Source: Epiperipatus broadwayi
Lineage: Eukaryota > Onychophora > Udeonychophora > Euonychophora > Peripatidae
Direction: 5' to 3'
Assembly: GCA_028023455.1 (NCBI GenBank)
Contig: JAQFVV010012434.1
Span: 3,542,928-3,606,927 of the forward strand
DNA: 64,000 nt
Shown piece by piece: positions 49,512-60,867 of this stretch (its first letter is position 1; the number at the start of each line of letters is the position of its first letter). Made by a program: the position numbers and the translations under genes. The notes below the pieces were generated by a model. The model saw only the letters and a list, made by a program, of their open reading frames with translations. It was not told the origin of the DNA and did no database searches.

Positions 49512-49852
49512 GGGAAAGTCATATTATTGCAATGTTGGAACATAGAACAGTGCTATTACTGGTGAGAAAATCATGTTATGATGTCATAGTACAGATACAT
49601 ATAACAATACCATTATTGGCTGAGAAATTCATGTGATGTTAATATAATGTTTGTATTTATAACATCAACATTACTGGCTTCAAAAGTCAATAATATTATT
49701 ATAATATAGGTACTTATAATATTGTTAGGGGACTGAAAAAGTCATTTGATGTTATTATAATGTAGATACTTATAACAATTTCATTACTGGCTTAGAAATT
49801 CATAAGAATGTTATTGTAATGTTAGTACTTATAACAGTATCATTATTGACAT
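49512..49852 (+). repeat. Degenerate minisatellite, about six ~57-bp units
   Basis: Successive units share the pattern GAGAAATTCATGTGATGTTATTATAATGT...GTACTTATAACAATATCATTACTGGCT. Unit lengths vary from about 53 to 60 bp and units differ by several bases each. The array is old, non-coding and I know of no family for it. Confidence 0.75.
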
Positions 49853-49859
49853 TTCACCT

Positions 49860-51650
49860 ATGGATATAAACTTTAATACTCATGATAAACAATGTTGATG
49901 GAATATACAGAAAATAATGAAATCATCCTTCAAATGATATTAATTTGAAAGTTGCAATATCAGTTCTGTCTCCCTAACATATTGCATGTGGTTTGAGAAT
50001 TAAGAAATGCAGTATAACATGCATAATAAATAATTTTATAATTAATTTGCCAAAACCTTATATGAATTATAACTAATATATTTTAATATATATTTATTGC
50101 AAGTAGCAAAAAAATTAAAAACTTTTAAATATCTTTAATTTCCTTTTGGTTTACTTAATTTAATAATATTTACATCTTTTTTCAATTAATGAATGTAAGA
50201 AAATTAAGAAAAACTATTAAGCATTAAATGGCAGAGCAAATGAATTAGCATAACTAATTTTTATATAATTGAACTGCTTCTAATATATGGTAATGGATTT
50301 GATATCTTTTACATTATTCAGTTATTCAAAGTCAGTTGTTTGAAAATTCCAAGACCCTGACATTTTAAACTCAATACATCCAGCTATAGCTAATATTTAT
50401 GTAAAGATATTAGTATTACTTAAAATGTTGAAAGTATTTTGAGAAGAAATTTAAAAAAAAAAACATTTAAACATCAACCAAATAACATATGCAAAACATA
50501 ATAAGGATACCAACATTTATATTGTAGAGATAAAAATAATTAAAATAATTTAAAGTAATATGAATATAAAAATATACACCTATAGATATATGTGTTATCA
50601 ATCATTATTGATCTCATCACATCCATCCAGCATTTTTTTTTTATCTCACATACATCCATCTTACATTTTGTGTTTTTCCTTCCCTCTTTAGATTTTTTTT
50701 TTATATGATCTCTTAGTATCCAATTTAAAACTTAAATTGTTTACCTATTTTTGTATTTTTTTTTTAAATCTGTCCCAGTCTATTTTAGCCTTGTAAGGGA
50801 TGTGACTCTTGTGTGTTCTCTCACCCATGTGTTGGCTTTTGATTCATTCTTATTATTCTCAATATTTATTCTTCTATAACTTACATGTTTGTACTGCACT
50901 TATCATAGGTATTCCAAATTATATATATTTTTTATAAACATTAGTAAAATCCATTTGTTAATAATTCTTTTCAAACACATAGATTTATATTCTTTTTAAT
51001 ATTAAATTATTTATAACAAAAGCATTGCATCAAAATTTCATTTTATGATCAATTTTATCTATTATCTTTTTTATTTGTATTAATAATCTGACCAAAGTAT
51101 TCTACTATTCATTACTATATTCTTTTGTGAAAAGTCATACAACATCACATTAGTTTTTTTAACATTCATTTTTAGTCCTATTTTTTCATACTTAAATAAT
51201 TGTTTATTTTTATTTCCATTTTTATTTATAAAATATTTCCTGAAAATAACTATAAAAATATTTGGAGAGATGGAATCCCTTTATTGTACAATTATGTCAA
51301 TGAATTTTTTTTTATAAATTAAGTTTAACCAGGAACATATTATGCATGACTAATATTGTATCTGTAGGTAATTAAAAAATTAGACAAAATACTCTCAGTT
51401 ACATGTATTTAATAAAAAAATAGAACATTTCAAGTAGTTTATATTTAGAAATAATATTTCTAAATGTGATACTTGGTTTGGAAAGATATAAATGAATAAA
51501 TGTATGGCCCAAAAAAAAAAGTAAAAATATATCCATCTTACTAGAGGATTAAAAATTAGACAATGCAGTTTACAAACATTCAGACTACTACTGGATTCTA
51601 ATATCATCCATAAAAGAGTATTTGTTTTATATAAATATCATTTCAAGTTT
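49860..51650. other. Non-coding AT-rich stretch
   Basis: The part 50600-51250 contains minus-strand phrases that could be very old LINE relics (around 50760-50830), but none is good enough to call. No RNA motif or repeat boundary was seen. Confidence 0.35.
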
Positions 51651-51654
51651 GATT

Positions 51655-52884
51655 TTTTTTTTATTGTAAGCATTATTTATAAACTTGTCTACAGAGAACA
51701 TTGGATTTCCACCAACCAAGAAAACAAGCTGGATTTAAAAGTGGTTTTAGTACAATAGATCATATCCAGGGGTTGAGAGAAGTTATAGAAAAGACAAATG
51801 AATATGAATTGTCATTATGTTTGGATTTGTAGATTATAAAAAGGCATTTGATTCTATAAACATTTCTTCAGTGATTAAAGCATTGGATCATCAAGATATA
51901 GATCCAGGATATTCTCATATTTTAAAGATTATCTATAAAAATGCAACAGCAACAATTAGATTACATAATGATACTGGGAAAGTCAACATTGAGAAAGGTG
52001 TAAGACAAGGTGACTACATATCTCCAAAACTTTTTACAGCAGTGCTGCAAGAAGTATTTTGTGGATTAAAATGGAAAACTAAAGGAGTGAAAGTAAATGG
52101 AGATTATTTAAGTCATTTAGATTTCGCAGATGATGTAGTTGTTTTTGCAAATAATGCTTCTGAGCTGCAGGAAATGTTGCAGGAGTTATCAGATGAAAGT
52201 AGGAAAGTAGGACTAAAGATAAATGTTAAAAAGACTAAAGTAATGTTTAATCGATTTGCTTAAAATATGAAAATAAAGATTGATTATGATAAATTAGAAG
52301 AAGTTAACAGTTACAAATACCTTGGTCAGATTATTAATACAGATGGAAACATAATGGAGGAAATTAATCATAGAATTAAACTTGATTGGAGTGCTTTTGG
52401 TAGAAATAACTTGATACTAAAAGGAAATATGCCTATGTGTTTGAAAAGGAAGGTTTTTAACAAATGTGTTTTACCAGTTTTTACTTATGGATCTGAGACT
52501 TGGACACTTAATAGAAGAGCAATACAGAGACTTCAGACCACTCAAAGAAGTATGGAGAGATGTATTTTGGGAGTAACAAGAAGAGATTAAAAATGCAATG
52601 TATGGGTAAGAGAACAAACAGGTGTTACTGACCTCATTGAAAAAATTAAAAGATTAAAGTGGAGTTGGGCTGGACATATTGCTAGAAGAGATGATAATAG
52701 ATGGATAATTGAAATTTTAAACTGGATTCCAAGAGATTGTAAAAGACCCAGAAAGAGACCACATGTGAGATGGATGGATGAAGTAAGAAGGTGTGCAGGG
52801 GTGATGTGGAGAAGAGAAGCTAAAGATTGGAGAAGATGGATTAAACTTGGAGAGACCTTCATCCTGCAGTGGATTGATAATGGT
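51655..52884 (+). pseudogene. RTE-type LINE, 5'-truncated, best-preserved copy
   Basis: About 400 codons of ORF2 can be followed. 'RTLDFHQPRKQAGF' opens it, then after one frameshift near 51825 comes 'GFVDYKKAFDS' (palm A), 'KGVRQGDYISPKLF' (palm B) and 'FADDVVVF' (palm C). Next are 'YKYLGQIINTDG', 'YGSETWTLNRRAI', 'SMERCILGVTRRD', 'RLKWSWAGHIARRDD' and 'RWMDEVRRCAG', ending 'QWIDNG'. In-frame stops at 52261 and 52588 make three frames (51817-52263, 52267-52590 and the tail). The endonuclease is missing, as expected from 5' truncation. The 3' end carries a short TGATAA/GATGATGATAA tail at about 52873-52905, typical of RTE elements. Few lesions indicate a young copy. Confidence 0.9.
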
Positions 52885-53120
52885 TGATAATGATGATGAT
52901 AAAAAATATAGCTATACAATTTAAATTAGGTGAAATAAAATTATTTTGTTTAATTGCATTCAATTGATTATTTTTATTATTGTTGCCATTAGTTACAATA
53001 AGTTTTATAATATTTGTTTTAAAAAATAGCAAAAAAGCTGTCATTTGAAAAAAAAAAGAAAATCTTTTTACTAATAGTTTAGATTAACTAAAATAGAGGC
53101 TTATTATATACCTTAACCAA

Positions 53121-53774
53121 TATATGTAATATATAGGGTATATGAGCACAGACTTTCACACAACCCATCTCTATCCACTCTATCTTATAACACTGATACA
53201 CTTGAACACAAATATGTCAAAAGGATAAATAATCACCAATATACATATTTCATGCTAAACCAGTAATCATCAGCTGGTCCAGATTATCATTTCTACATAT
53301 ATATGCATTAAGTGCTCATATATATATATATATATATTAAGATAGCCAATCTTCATGCTTTAATGGACAGGCTTCAATCCGCTCCACTTTCCAACTTTTC
53401 AACCATCCATCCAATTGAAAATCTGAAGATGGAATGCTCAAAGGCCACCCTGAGGTTGAGATTCTCATCTAGTATGACTGCCCATCCCTTGTATATGTAA
53501 ATGGATTATGTCCTGTACATGAAGGGTCAGATTGACTTTAGCTCAACATGGGTGTGATGAGAATCTTGGCCTCAGGATATATATATATATATCTGAGCAC
53601 TTATTGCATATATGTGTAGAGATGACAATCTGAACCAACTGCTGGTTTAGCATGAAATATGAATATTGGTGATTATTTATCTTTTTGACATATATGTGTT
53701 CAAGTGTATCAGTGTTATGAGATAGAGTGAAGAGTGATGGGTCATGTGAAAGTCTGTGCTCATATACCCTACAT
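53121..53774. mobile_element. Family A foldback element, second complete copy
   Basis: The ends match the 46.0-kb copy (ATATAGGGTATATGAGCACAG and inverse). The middle contains the same GAAAATCTGAAGATGGAATGC block followed by a longer non-palindromic part with ATGAAGGGTCAGATTGACTTTAG. The right-arm hammerhead lost its core by an 8-base deletion (AACTGCTGGTTTAGCAT), while the left-arm one is complete. An internal (TA)n tract (53319-53338) has expanded in the left arm. Confidence 0.8.
53233..53296 (-). ncRNA. Hammerhead ribozyme, family A left arm (53 kb)
   Basis: On the minus strand, CTGATGA (complement of 53267-53273), stem II TTACT, GGTTT, AGCAT (with mismatches), GAAA, stem III TA-TG-TA, cleavage triplet ATA, then TTGGT pairing with ACCAG. 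The stem III loop changed from CA to TG while its stem stayed paired. The core is intact; stem II is weak. Confidence 0.65.
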
Positions 53775-53779
53775 AATAG

Positions 53780-55580
53780 TTTAGATTATAATAATTGTGA
53801 GATCCTGCTCAATCAGAAAATTAGGCATAAAATTTAAAGTACATCAGCTAAATTCAAACTAGCTTGATTTTTGCAAAGTAGATACATAATTTGAAAAGTA
53901 CTGAGAAAGTCACCTGTTCAATTTACAAAAATTAATATGAAATTAGAGCATTTAAATATTGGTAGCATTATGATATACTACTTGTAGTTATTGCAGGTTT
54001 TAATAAAGGAGTAGAAATATTAAAAAATAACATCTCATTGAGTGAATGCAAATGGAAAATAAAGCAATTTATTATCAGCTGAATGGATAAATAAAATACA
54101 TGACTGAAAGTATAAAAAATATATGTGCACAGAGTTGTGAGGATCAAAGATTCCATCACGTTATAATGAATCTCAGCATTTTAAATCTAACTAACAGAAG
54201 AAGTTATCTACCTTCCTATTTCATTTTGGCATTACTATTGTGATTTCAGCAATTTAAATGTTTTACAAAATTGTTTAATTATATAATCCTTTATTTAAAT
54301 GTACAGTTTTGTGGGTATCAATAAATTTAATCAATTTATATGATCATTTGTCTTGTGTTGATATTCATAATGAGTTATTTATTTAAAGCTACAAAACCAT
54401 TTATAAAATAGAAATTTTTGTTTTTACTCTAATTTATTTCTTATAAAAATAGATTTTGAACTTTTTATCTTATAGCAAGTTTTTTTTTTTTACTGAATCT
54501 ATTGCTCAAAGTTTATATTTTTTTGTTAATTTCTTTATATTATAATATAAATTAATTGCTTATAATATTAAACAGTTTTATGTACTATTTTATATTTTAT
54601 TAAAATATTTATAATAATTATTGATATATTTAAGAGAATTATTTTTTTATTTTAAAATATTATAATAAAAATTAAATACACATTCCCAGAATCATATTTA
54701 AAAAAAAAACAATGATGAATATGTGTGTTTATAATTATAATTCAACTCAAATTTTTTTTAATGTTATATTTTAATAAATCCCAATTATTATACTTTCAAT
54801 ACAGCAGTTCTATATTTATGAATAAAAACAAAAATTGGAGTTTAATTTCACAGTCATGCAGGCATGAATATTCCAAAAAAATTTGTTAAGTCAACATTTT
54901 TTTAAAAACTTACTAATAGCACTTCATAATCATTCAAAAATATATGAACAAATAACTTATGTAAATACTTACACCAATACCTGGGCTCTATTGCATCTAA
55001 GTTTGAGTGTGTAATATGACATATCTTCCTCCAAAAGCAATGACAACAAAGAAATCAATTTTTTTGCTATTTTCTATAAAATGCATAACAAAGTAACCGT
55101 GTGATCTATGCATAAATAATCATCTGTGTAAACCACCCATAGATACTTTCAATATCTGTAACATGATTTATTTTGTTTTAACTAGTCATTATCCAGGTTT
55201 TCTGTATTGCCACAGGTGATCCAATTAGTAGACTGTAACCTTTTTTTTTAATAGTTTAATAAAATTCTTTGAACAATTAAAATATATGAACAATAAATTA
55301 TATTTTTGAAATTTATAAATTTATAATTGGCATTAAATTATTTGTAAAAAAATGTTATTTTAATGCTTTGTAAATTAAAAGTTTTTGTTTTTAATAGATA
55401 CATTATTTTTTTATTTCTACAATATAGTCTTAGACATGATTTCTAACCATTAATCCATGCTATTGAAAAGTAAAACTGGCATTTAAAAATCATTTTAAAG
55501 TAATGAAATTACTAAAACTTAAAAAATTAAAACTAAAAAAAAAAAAAATTTACAGCAAATATACTTTTTTAAATTTCTTA
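53780..55580. other. Non-coding AT-rich stretch
   Basis: It contains short AT-driven frames (for example 53968-54159 minus) and homopolymers only. I found no gene, RNA motif or repeat boundary. Confidence 0.4.
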
Positions 55581-55590
55581 TCTGTTATAA

Positions 55591-55872
55591 ATGGATGGAT
55601 GGTTGAAGAGTTGTAGTGTGGAGTGGATTGAAGCCTGTCCATTAAAGTATGAAGATTGGTTATCTTAATATATATCTGAGCACTTATTGCATATATGTGT
55701 AGAGATAATAATCTGGACCAACTGATGAATGCTGGTTTAGCATGAAATACATATATTGGTGATTATTTATCTTTTTGACATATATGTGTGCAAGTGTATC
55801 AGTATTATGAGATAGAGTGGAGAGTTGTGGGTTGTGTGAAAGTCTGTATTCATATACCATATATATTACAAA
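55591..55872. mobile_element. Family A foldback element, single right arm
   Basis: It runs from ATGGATGGATGGTTGAAGAG to the TCATATACCATATATATTACA terminus and lacks the left arm. It is the mirror case of the 20.7-kb half copy. It carries the best family A hammerhead. The 75- and 106-codon frames overlapping it are fortuitous. Confidence 0.75.
55707..55767 (+). ncRNA. Type I hammerhead ribozyme, family A (best copy)
   Basis: Outer stem I AATAAT (55707-55712) pairs with ATTATT (55762-55767). An internal loop follows (CTGG / G). Inner stem I ACCAA (55717-55721) pairs with TTGGT (55756-55760). CTGATGA is 55722-55728. Stem II ATGCT-GGTTT-AGCAT (55729-55743) has five perfect pairs. GAAA is 55744-55747. 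Stem III has three pairs (A-U, U-A, A-U) with loop CA. The cleavage triplet AUA ends at 55755, within the NUH rule. Every conserved element is present, so activity is predicted but not shown. Confidence 0.8.
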
Positions 55873-55874
55873 TA

Positions 55875-57275
55875 CAAACATTGAAATTAAGTAATCATAA
55901 CCTCTTCTCACATGGTTTACTCTTTGAAATTATTTATGATATTTATAAATCTATCTTGAATTTTAAATATAGGTTTTATATTATTAATATATTTAATTCT
56001 TACTTTAAACTGCCTAAAACCTTGAATTCATTTTTAATTATCATGCAAAAGATTTACATCATTCTCAATATGCAATATAACAAATTCATCTCATTAAATA
56101 TTATATAACAGATTCAGAACACTCAACTTTTATTACACTATATTAAAAGCATACTGTGAGACTTAGAATATATAATTAATATAATGTTTGCTAAGAGTTC
56201 TGATTATATCCCTTTATATATTTTTTTATTATCTTAAACGAGAAAGCAGTAAAAAAAAATTAATTATATAATCTTTGAGTTACTGTTTGTAGTTGAAGAG
56301 ATGTCCACTAATGAAATAAAAAGTTAAAAAAGAACAACACATATTTAAATTTAACTTTTTTTATTATTATTTGATTTACTTAATTGTAAAAAAATACTGT
56401 ACGGGAAAGCCATTTCAAAGAGAAAATATTTCACTCAAAGTTATTTAATAATAAATGATTTAATGACTTTTTTTTTCATAGTAAAAATTAAACTATTGTA
56501 GACTTTAAGATTTTTTTCCAAAATTTACAAAACTTTCTGATATAAAGATGATATAAGTATAAACAAGATGATATATTTTAGAGATCTTGGAATGCTGTTA
56601 TTTTAATATACTTTCATCAAAGATTGTTTTTTTTTTTTTGTTAGTAAAATAAAACCATATCAAACAAAATATAAGTTTATAATGATGATTCAGCATAATG
56701 TAATTATATTATATTTTGAAAATTTTATGCAGATGTTTTGTATAAAAGCTTAAAACAATTAATAAAATTAATGATTGTAAACTATATTAAAAAGCAGCAT
56801 GAGATGTGGTTGCAAAAATGATATCAGTAGAAATTAAACTCTCCAATTCTTTACCTCAATAATGGCGTTAGTGACGAATTATCAGGAGAAATTCTCTTCT
56901 TGAAATTAAAACTGTTATTTTTAATACGTAAATCTAACAGATTATTGGTTATTAAGTATCAAAAATTGTGATATTTATTTAATTTCTTGATATATAATTT
57001 TATTGAAGTTTATCCATAAAAAATATAGAAACATAAAAAATTCAAATAAATAAAGATATATTTTATCATGATTGTACAGTAAATAAATTATATATATATA
57101 TAATATTTTTCTAAATGAAAAAATTACAAATAGATCTCAGCTGACATTTAAATTTCTAACAGTTTTAGCATTTACATACCCTCATTGTCATCTCATTATC
57201 TGAATAAATAAGTGATTGGATAATGGCAATTGTGATACTGCCAAAACATCAATATATAGTTGATTTTTTTTAAGG
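55875..57275. other. Non-coding AT-rich stretch
   Basis: Homopolymers and a short TATATATA run near 57090 are the only visible structure. No gene or repeat boundary was identified. Confidence 0.4.
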
Positions 57276-57276
57276 G

Positions 57277-57309
57277 GGCCCCCCCCCGCCCCCCCACCCC
57301 CCCCCCCCA
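57277..57309. repeat. Poly-C tract
   Basis: A C-rich run (GGGGG then about 28 C's with a few interruptions) stands out against the AT-rich surroundings. On the minus strand it could form a G-quadruplex. The minus frame 57188-57394 reads it as glycine and is not a gene. Confidence 0.9.
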
Positions 57310-57492
57310 AGCAAGACACAAATATTGTTGGTATTAACAACAAAACTATATACAAGGATAAAACTGAAAGAGATATATTCCAACAAAAATACATGTATAA
57401 TATTTAATACCTAATTCAGAGTACACATTTTATAGAAAATCAACTCCAGTTTTAACAAATATATTGAATAGCAACAATTTCACTCATATAAG

Positions 57493-57680
57493 ATAGTATA
57501 ATCATTAAAATCAGTTAACACTTAGACAATTCCAATAGCGATCGACAATCTCAATCTGTTTTCAAGGCAACTTTCTTTTAGCAATAAAGGTGGAATCTCA
57601 CTTCCAACTTGACCACAGAGATTGAAATTATTGATACAAAGATGTTTAAATAAATCTCCTTAAAGAGGCCATTTTTTATC
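57493..57680 (+). repeat. Family C left-arm fragment
   Basis: AATCATTAAAATCAGTTAACACTTAGACAATT to ATGTTTAAATAAATCTCCTTAAA matches the left arm at 24.8-25.0 kb. A deletion removes the part corresponding to about 24900-24935. It shows that family C is dispersed. Confidence 0.75.
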
Positions 57681-58499
57681 TTAAAAGTACAACTTTTAAT
57701 AAATAATCAGGGAAGTTATAAGCAATTTTCTGAAAAACCAAAATTTGAATTTTTATGTAAAGAGCTATATCAGTTTGTTATCAACATCCAATAATCCAAT
57801 ATGATATTCATTTTTATCTTTTATGATGGATTTATTGCTATGAATTACGTTTTTTAAAAATAATATTTGAGTGGAAGCATATTTTTTAAAGATCATTATA
57901 TGTTCTACTAAATATTAAAAGGTACTACTATATTTAACATTTAATTGTAATTATTAGATAGGAATAATAGTGACTTTTATTTAGATGATGAAAGTGTTCA
58001 TGCTGAAATTTAAATTTATAAGAAGACTATTTTCGATCTGATAGATATCTAAAAATGTGAATTTACAATGAAATATTAGCTGTACTATTTGTTTAATGTC
58101 ATATCATCACTATATATATATTGTAACGATATATAAATATGTCGTTACATTTATTTAAAATAAAAACTTAAAAGTTCGCAAATAAAAGGAAAAAACTAAA
58201 CGCTAAAATTAAAATGTTTGTTAAACATATATATATTCGCACGGATGCTAAACTTTAAAAATATTTTTTTCATAAACAAGAAAAAAAAGTATTTGAACGT
58301 ATTTTTTTAAATAAAAAAATACAAGATTGAAATATAAAAATATTTTAATAAAAAAATAACGTAAGTTAAAATAAAAACAGGTATTAATTAATTCCTGTAA
58401 TCTGTAAATGGAAATGATTGTTTATTAATTATCTAAAAGCTGTTTAATTAAAAAGTCAGATGAAAAGTTAGATAAGAGAAGAAAGAGATTTTAGCTTGA

Positions 58500-58612
58500 C
58501 CAATGGAACAAATAAAGGCCCGGACCATAACGAAAAAACAGAACAGTGACATTTTTGTTCATGGAATCCATAGGAGGACTATAAAAGAAAAAATATTGAG
58601 TTCCAGTCAGTT
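58500..58612 (+). promoter_or_regulatory. Core promoter in left arm
   Basis: CCAAT at 58500-58504, TATAAAAG at 58580-58587 and an initiator TCAGTT at 58607-58612. The putative start A at 58609 is 29 bases downstream of the first T of the TATA box, the usual spacing for RNA polymerase II. The same set is in the right arm. Confidence 0.7.
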
Positions 58613-58708
58613 TTTCCAACTTGATTTGATGACAACGTAAGACGCACTTCGTTTCTCTCATTTTTTGTTTGTTTAAAAAAAAAAAAATGAAAAGACTGTG
58701 ATACCAGA

Positions 58709-58789
58709 ATGGAACCAGCTAATGCTACCTCCAGAACATTTTCTTCCAATGGAGCTGGAATTGCCAACAGGAACCTGGACTCTTATACT
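58709..58789 (+). CDS. Putative first coding exon in left arm (27 codons)
   Basis: The frame starts MEPANATSRTFSSNG and ends NRNLDSYT, where a consensus donor (ACT|GTAAGC, GT at 58790) follows in phase 0. It lies 100 bases downstream of the predicted start site. A 5'-UTR intron is possible: a GTAAGA donor-like site at 58637 and an ATACCAG acceptor-like site just before the ATG. The next exon was not found in the spacer. I do not recognise the protein. The exon would read inward, into the spacer. Its coding status is inferred from promoter spacing, the donor site and conservation of frame in the other arm. Confidence 0.5.
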
Positions 58790-59211
58790 GTAAGCTATAT
58801 TGACATGAACTCTAAATTTAAAAAAATAACTAAGAACTTTCGTTCAAGCTTATGAACTTCTATCTGACTTTTAAGTTTTTAAATCAAATTAATAATGTTT
58901 AATTTTATATTTTCCCATTGATAAACATCATTTCCATTTTTTTCCCTTATTGTAAAGATTATTTAAATGTATGAAATTTAAGTTGTTTATAGACGCTTGC
59001 ATGGATTCGTTTGCGGTTAATTATATTTTGGTTTTCATATTTGATCAAAATATATAGACATTTGATAAATAATGATACCTTACGGTGAGTATCTAAAATG
59101 TATTTATTCGGATGTCTTTTAAGTTATTGGTGACAACGCAAGTATCTTATGGTGAATACTATTGGGTTACTTATAAGTTTCCCTCTGCGATTGTCGGTAT
59201 CAATAATTTTG

Positions 59212-60217
59212 GGCGCCAGTTTGTACCAATCGGAATGAAAGTGAAGATCGAATCTAACCGCAAAAACAATATCTGCACTACAAGGGCGCCATCTAGGCAT
59301 TTGAGCCTAGAAAAATTTATAAAATAGGCAGATACGCGCTGTTAAGATTCCACTTTATTTAAATATTCCGATCGTTAACCCAAATCACTAGCTCAGCGGA
59401 GACGCAGAGATAAAAATCTATAAATTTTATATCTTAAATATAAAAGAATAAAAGCCACTGCCAGAAATTAACACATAAAAATATTTATTTACACACATAT
59501 AAAATAATATTTAAATTTTGAGGAATAAATTTAACGTTTATAATTTTATATTGATCTTTAATTCTAAATTTAAATAGATTGCAAATAATGAGTTTACTAT
59601 TTATTTAGAGGGTCAAGTATGAATGGACTACATAGGTCTGCATTTGAAAGGAAAATATTCTTCCCTGATTTAACCTTAGGCAACAAATTTTGCAATCAAC
59701 TGGCGCCAATCCATCTGATACATTCATGTATTCAATGTAGCATGATACGACAACACAAAATACTATATTGTCAGGAATGTACATCTGAACAATAAGTAGA
59801 AATAGAGAAGACATTGACTCTCCACCAACAGGAATGTGACATCTGTTGGCAAGTAGATCAATAAACAAAAAACTCCATAGGAATGGACTGCGGTCTTCTG
59901 CCAACTTACAAACCCATCCATAGGCAAACAGAGGGTGTGTGGCGTATATCTATAATCCTGCCCGTAGCGGACCTCATACTACATCTACTAATTACACAAA
60001 TATATCCAATCCATTGAACCAATTCAACTACGAAATGAATAACCTAAGATTACCCTCCCTTAATACAACTTTACAAAACTATATAGCCATTCATGCCTGA
60101 CTTAATTTTAACATTTAAATACATTCGCACAGATTTGTTTAAAAATGTTGGGTATAGATCGATTACATAGATTCCACGGTCAAAAACATTTCAAAATAAA
60201 CATAAACGATCAAAATA
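59212..60217. other. Unique spacer of the palindrome
   Basis: About 1.0 kb, more CpG-rich than its surroundings (GGGCGCC twice, TACGCGC, TCCGATCG, GCGGAGACGC). It must contain any internal gene of the element. The longest frame is on the minus strand (59904-59605, extendable upstream to about 59955) and is listed separately. GGCGCC motifs occur three times. No known domain or RNA was recognised. Confidence 0.6.
59605..59904 (-). CDS. Unrecognised 99-codon frame in the palindrome spacer
   Basis: The frame begins at MAEDRSPFLWSFLFIDLL but stays open upstream, including 'HPLFAYGWVCKLAEDRS', so the true start or splice acceptor may be earlier. It is rich in hydrophobic residues ('SLFLLIVQMYIPDNIVFCVVVSCYI'), which could form one or two membrane segments, and has five cysteines. 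It lies on the same strand as the right-arm exon, about 740 bases downstream of that exon's donor, so it could be a later exon of the same transcript. No family is recognised, and it may be non-coding. Confidence 0.3.
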   Translation of the reverse strand: MAEDRSPFLWSFLFIDLLANRCHIPVGGESMSSLFLLIVQMYIPDNIVFCVVVSCYIEYMNVSDGLAPVDCKICCLRLNQGRIFSFQMQTYVVHSYLTL

Positions 60218-60643
60218 CAAAATTATTGATACTGACAATCACAGAGGGAAACTTATAAGTAACCCAATAGCATTCACCATAAGATACTTGCGTTGTCACC
60301 AATAACTTAAAAGACATCCGAATAAATACATTTTAGATACTCACCGTAAGGTATCATTATTTATCGAATGTCTATATATTTTGATCAAATATGAAAACCA
60401 AAATATAATTAACCGCAAACGAATCCATGCAAGCGTCTATAAACAACTTAAATTTCATACATTTAAATAATCTTTACAATAAGGGAAAAAAAAATGGAAA
60501 TAATGTTTATCAATCGGGAAACATATAAAATTAAACATTATTAATTTGATTTAAAAACTTAAAAGTCAGATAGAAGTTCATAAGCTTGAACGAAAGTTCT
60601 TAGTTATTTTTTTAAATTTAGAGTTCATGTCAATATAGCTTAC

Positions 60644-60730
60644 AGTATAAGAGTCCAGGTTCCTGTTGGCAATTCCCATGGTGTCTCCATTGGAAGAAAA
60701 TGTTCTGGAGGTAGCATTAGCTGGTTCCAT
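60644..60730 (-). CDS. Putative first coding exon in right arm (29 codons)
   Basis: This is the inverted counterpart of 58709-58789, starting at the complement of 60728-60730 and ending at a GTAAGC donor (complement of 60638-60643). It is identical except for a six-base in-frame difference: 'NGDTMGIAN' here against 'NGAGIAN' in the left arm. The frame, start codon and donor are all kept. It reads inward, converging on the left-arm exon. The protein is unknown. Confidence 0.5.
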
Positions 60731-60859
60731 TCTGGTATCACAGTCTTTTCATTTTTTTTTTTTTTTTAAACAAACAAAAAAATGAGAGAGAACAGCAAGT
60801 GCGTCTTACCGTTGTCATCAAATCAAGTTGGAAAAACTGACTGGAACTCAATATTTTTT

Positions 60860-60867
60860 CTTTTATA
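60860..60867 (-). promoter_or_regulatory. TATA box in right arm
   Basis: CTTTTATA on the plus strand is TATAAAAG on the minus strand, with the same downstream TCAGTT initiator as the left arm. It would drive transcription toward the spacer. Confidence 0.65.

Noticed and set aside
57188-57394. Glycine-rich minus frame
   Set aside because: It is produced by a poly-C tract.
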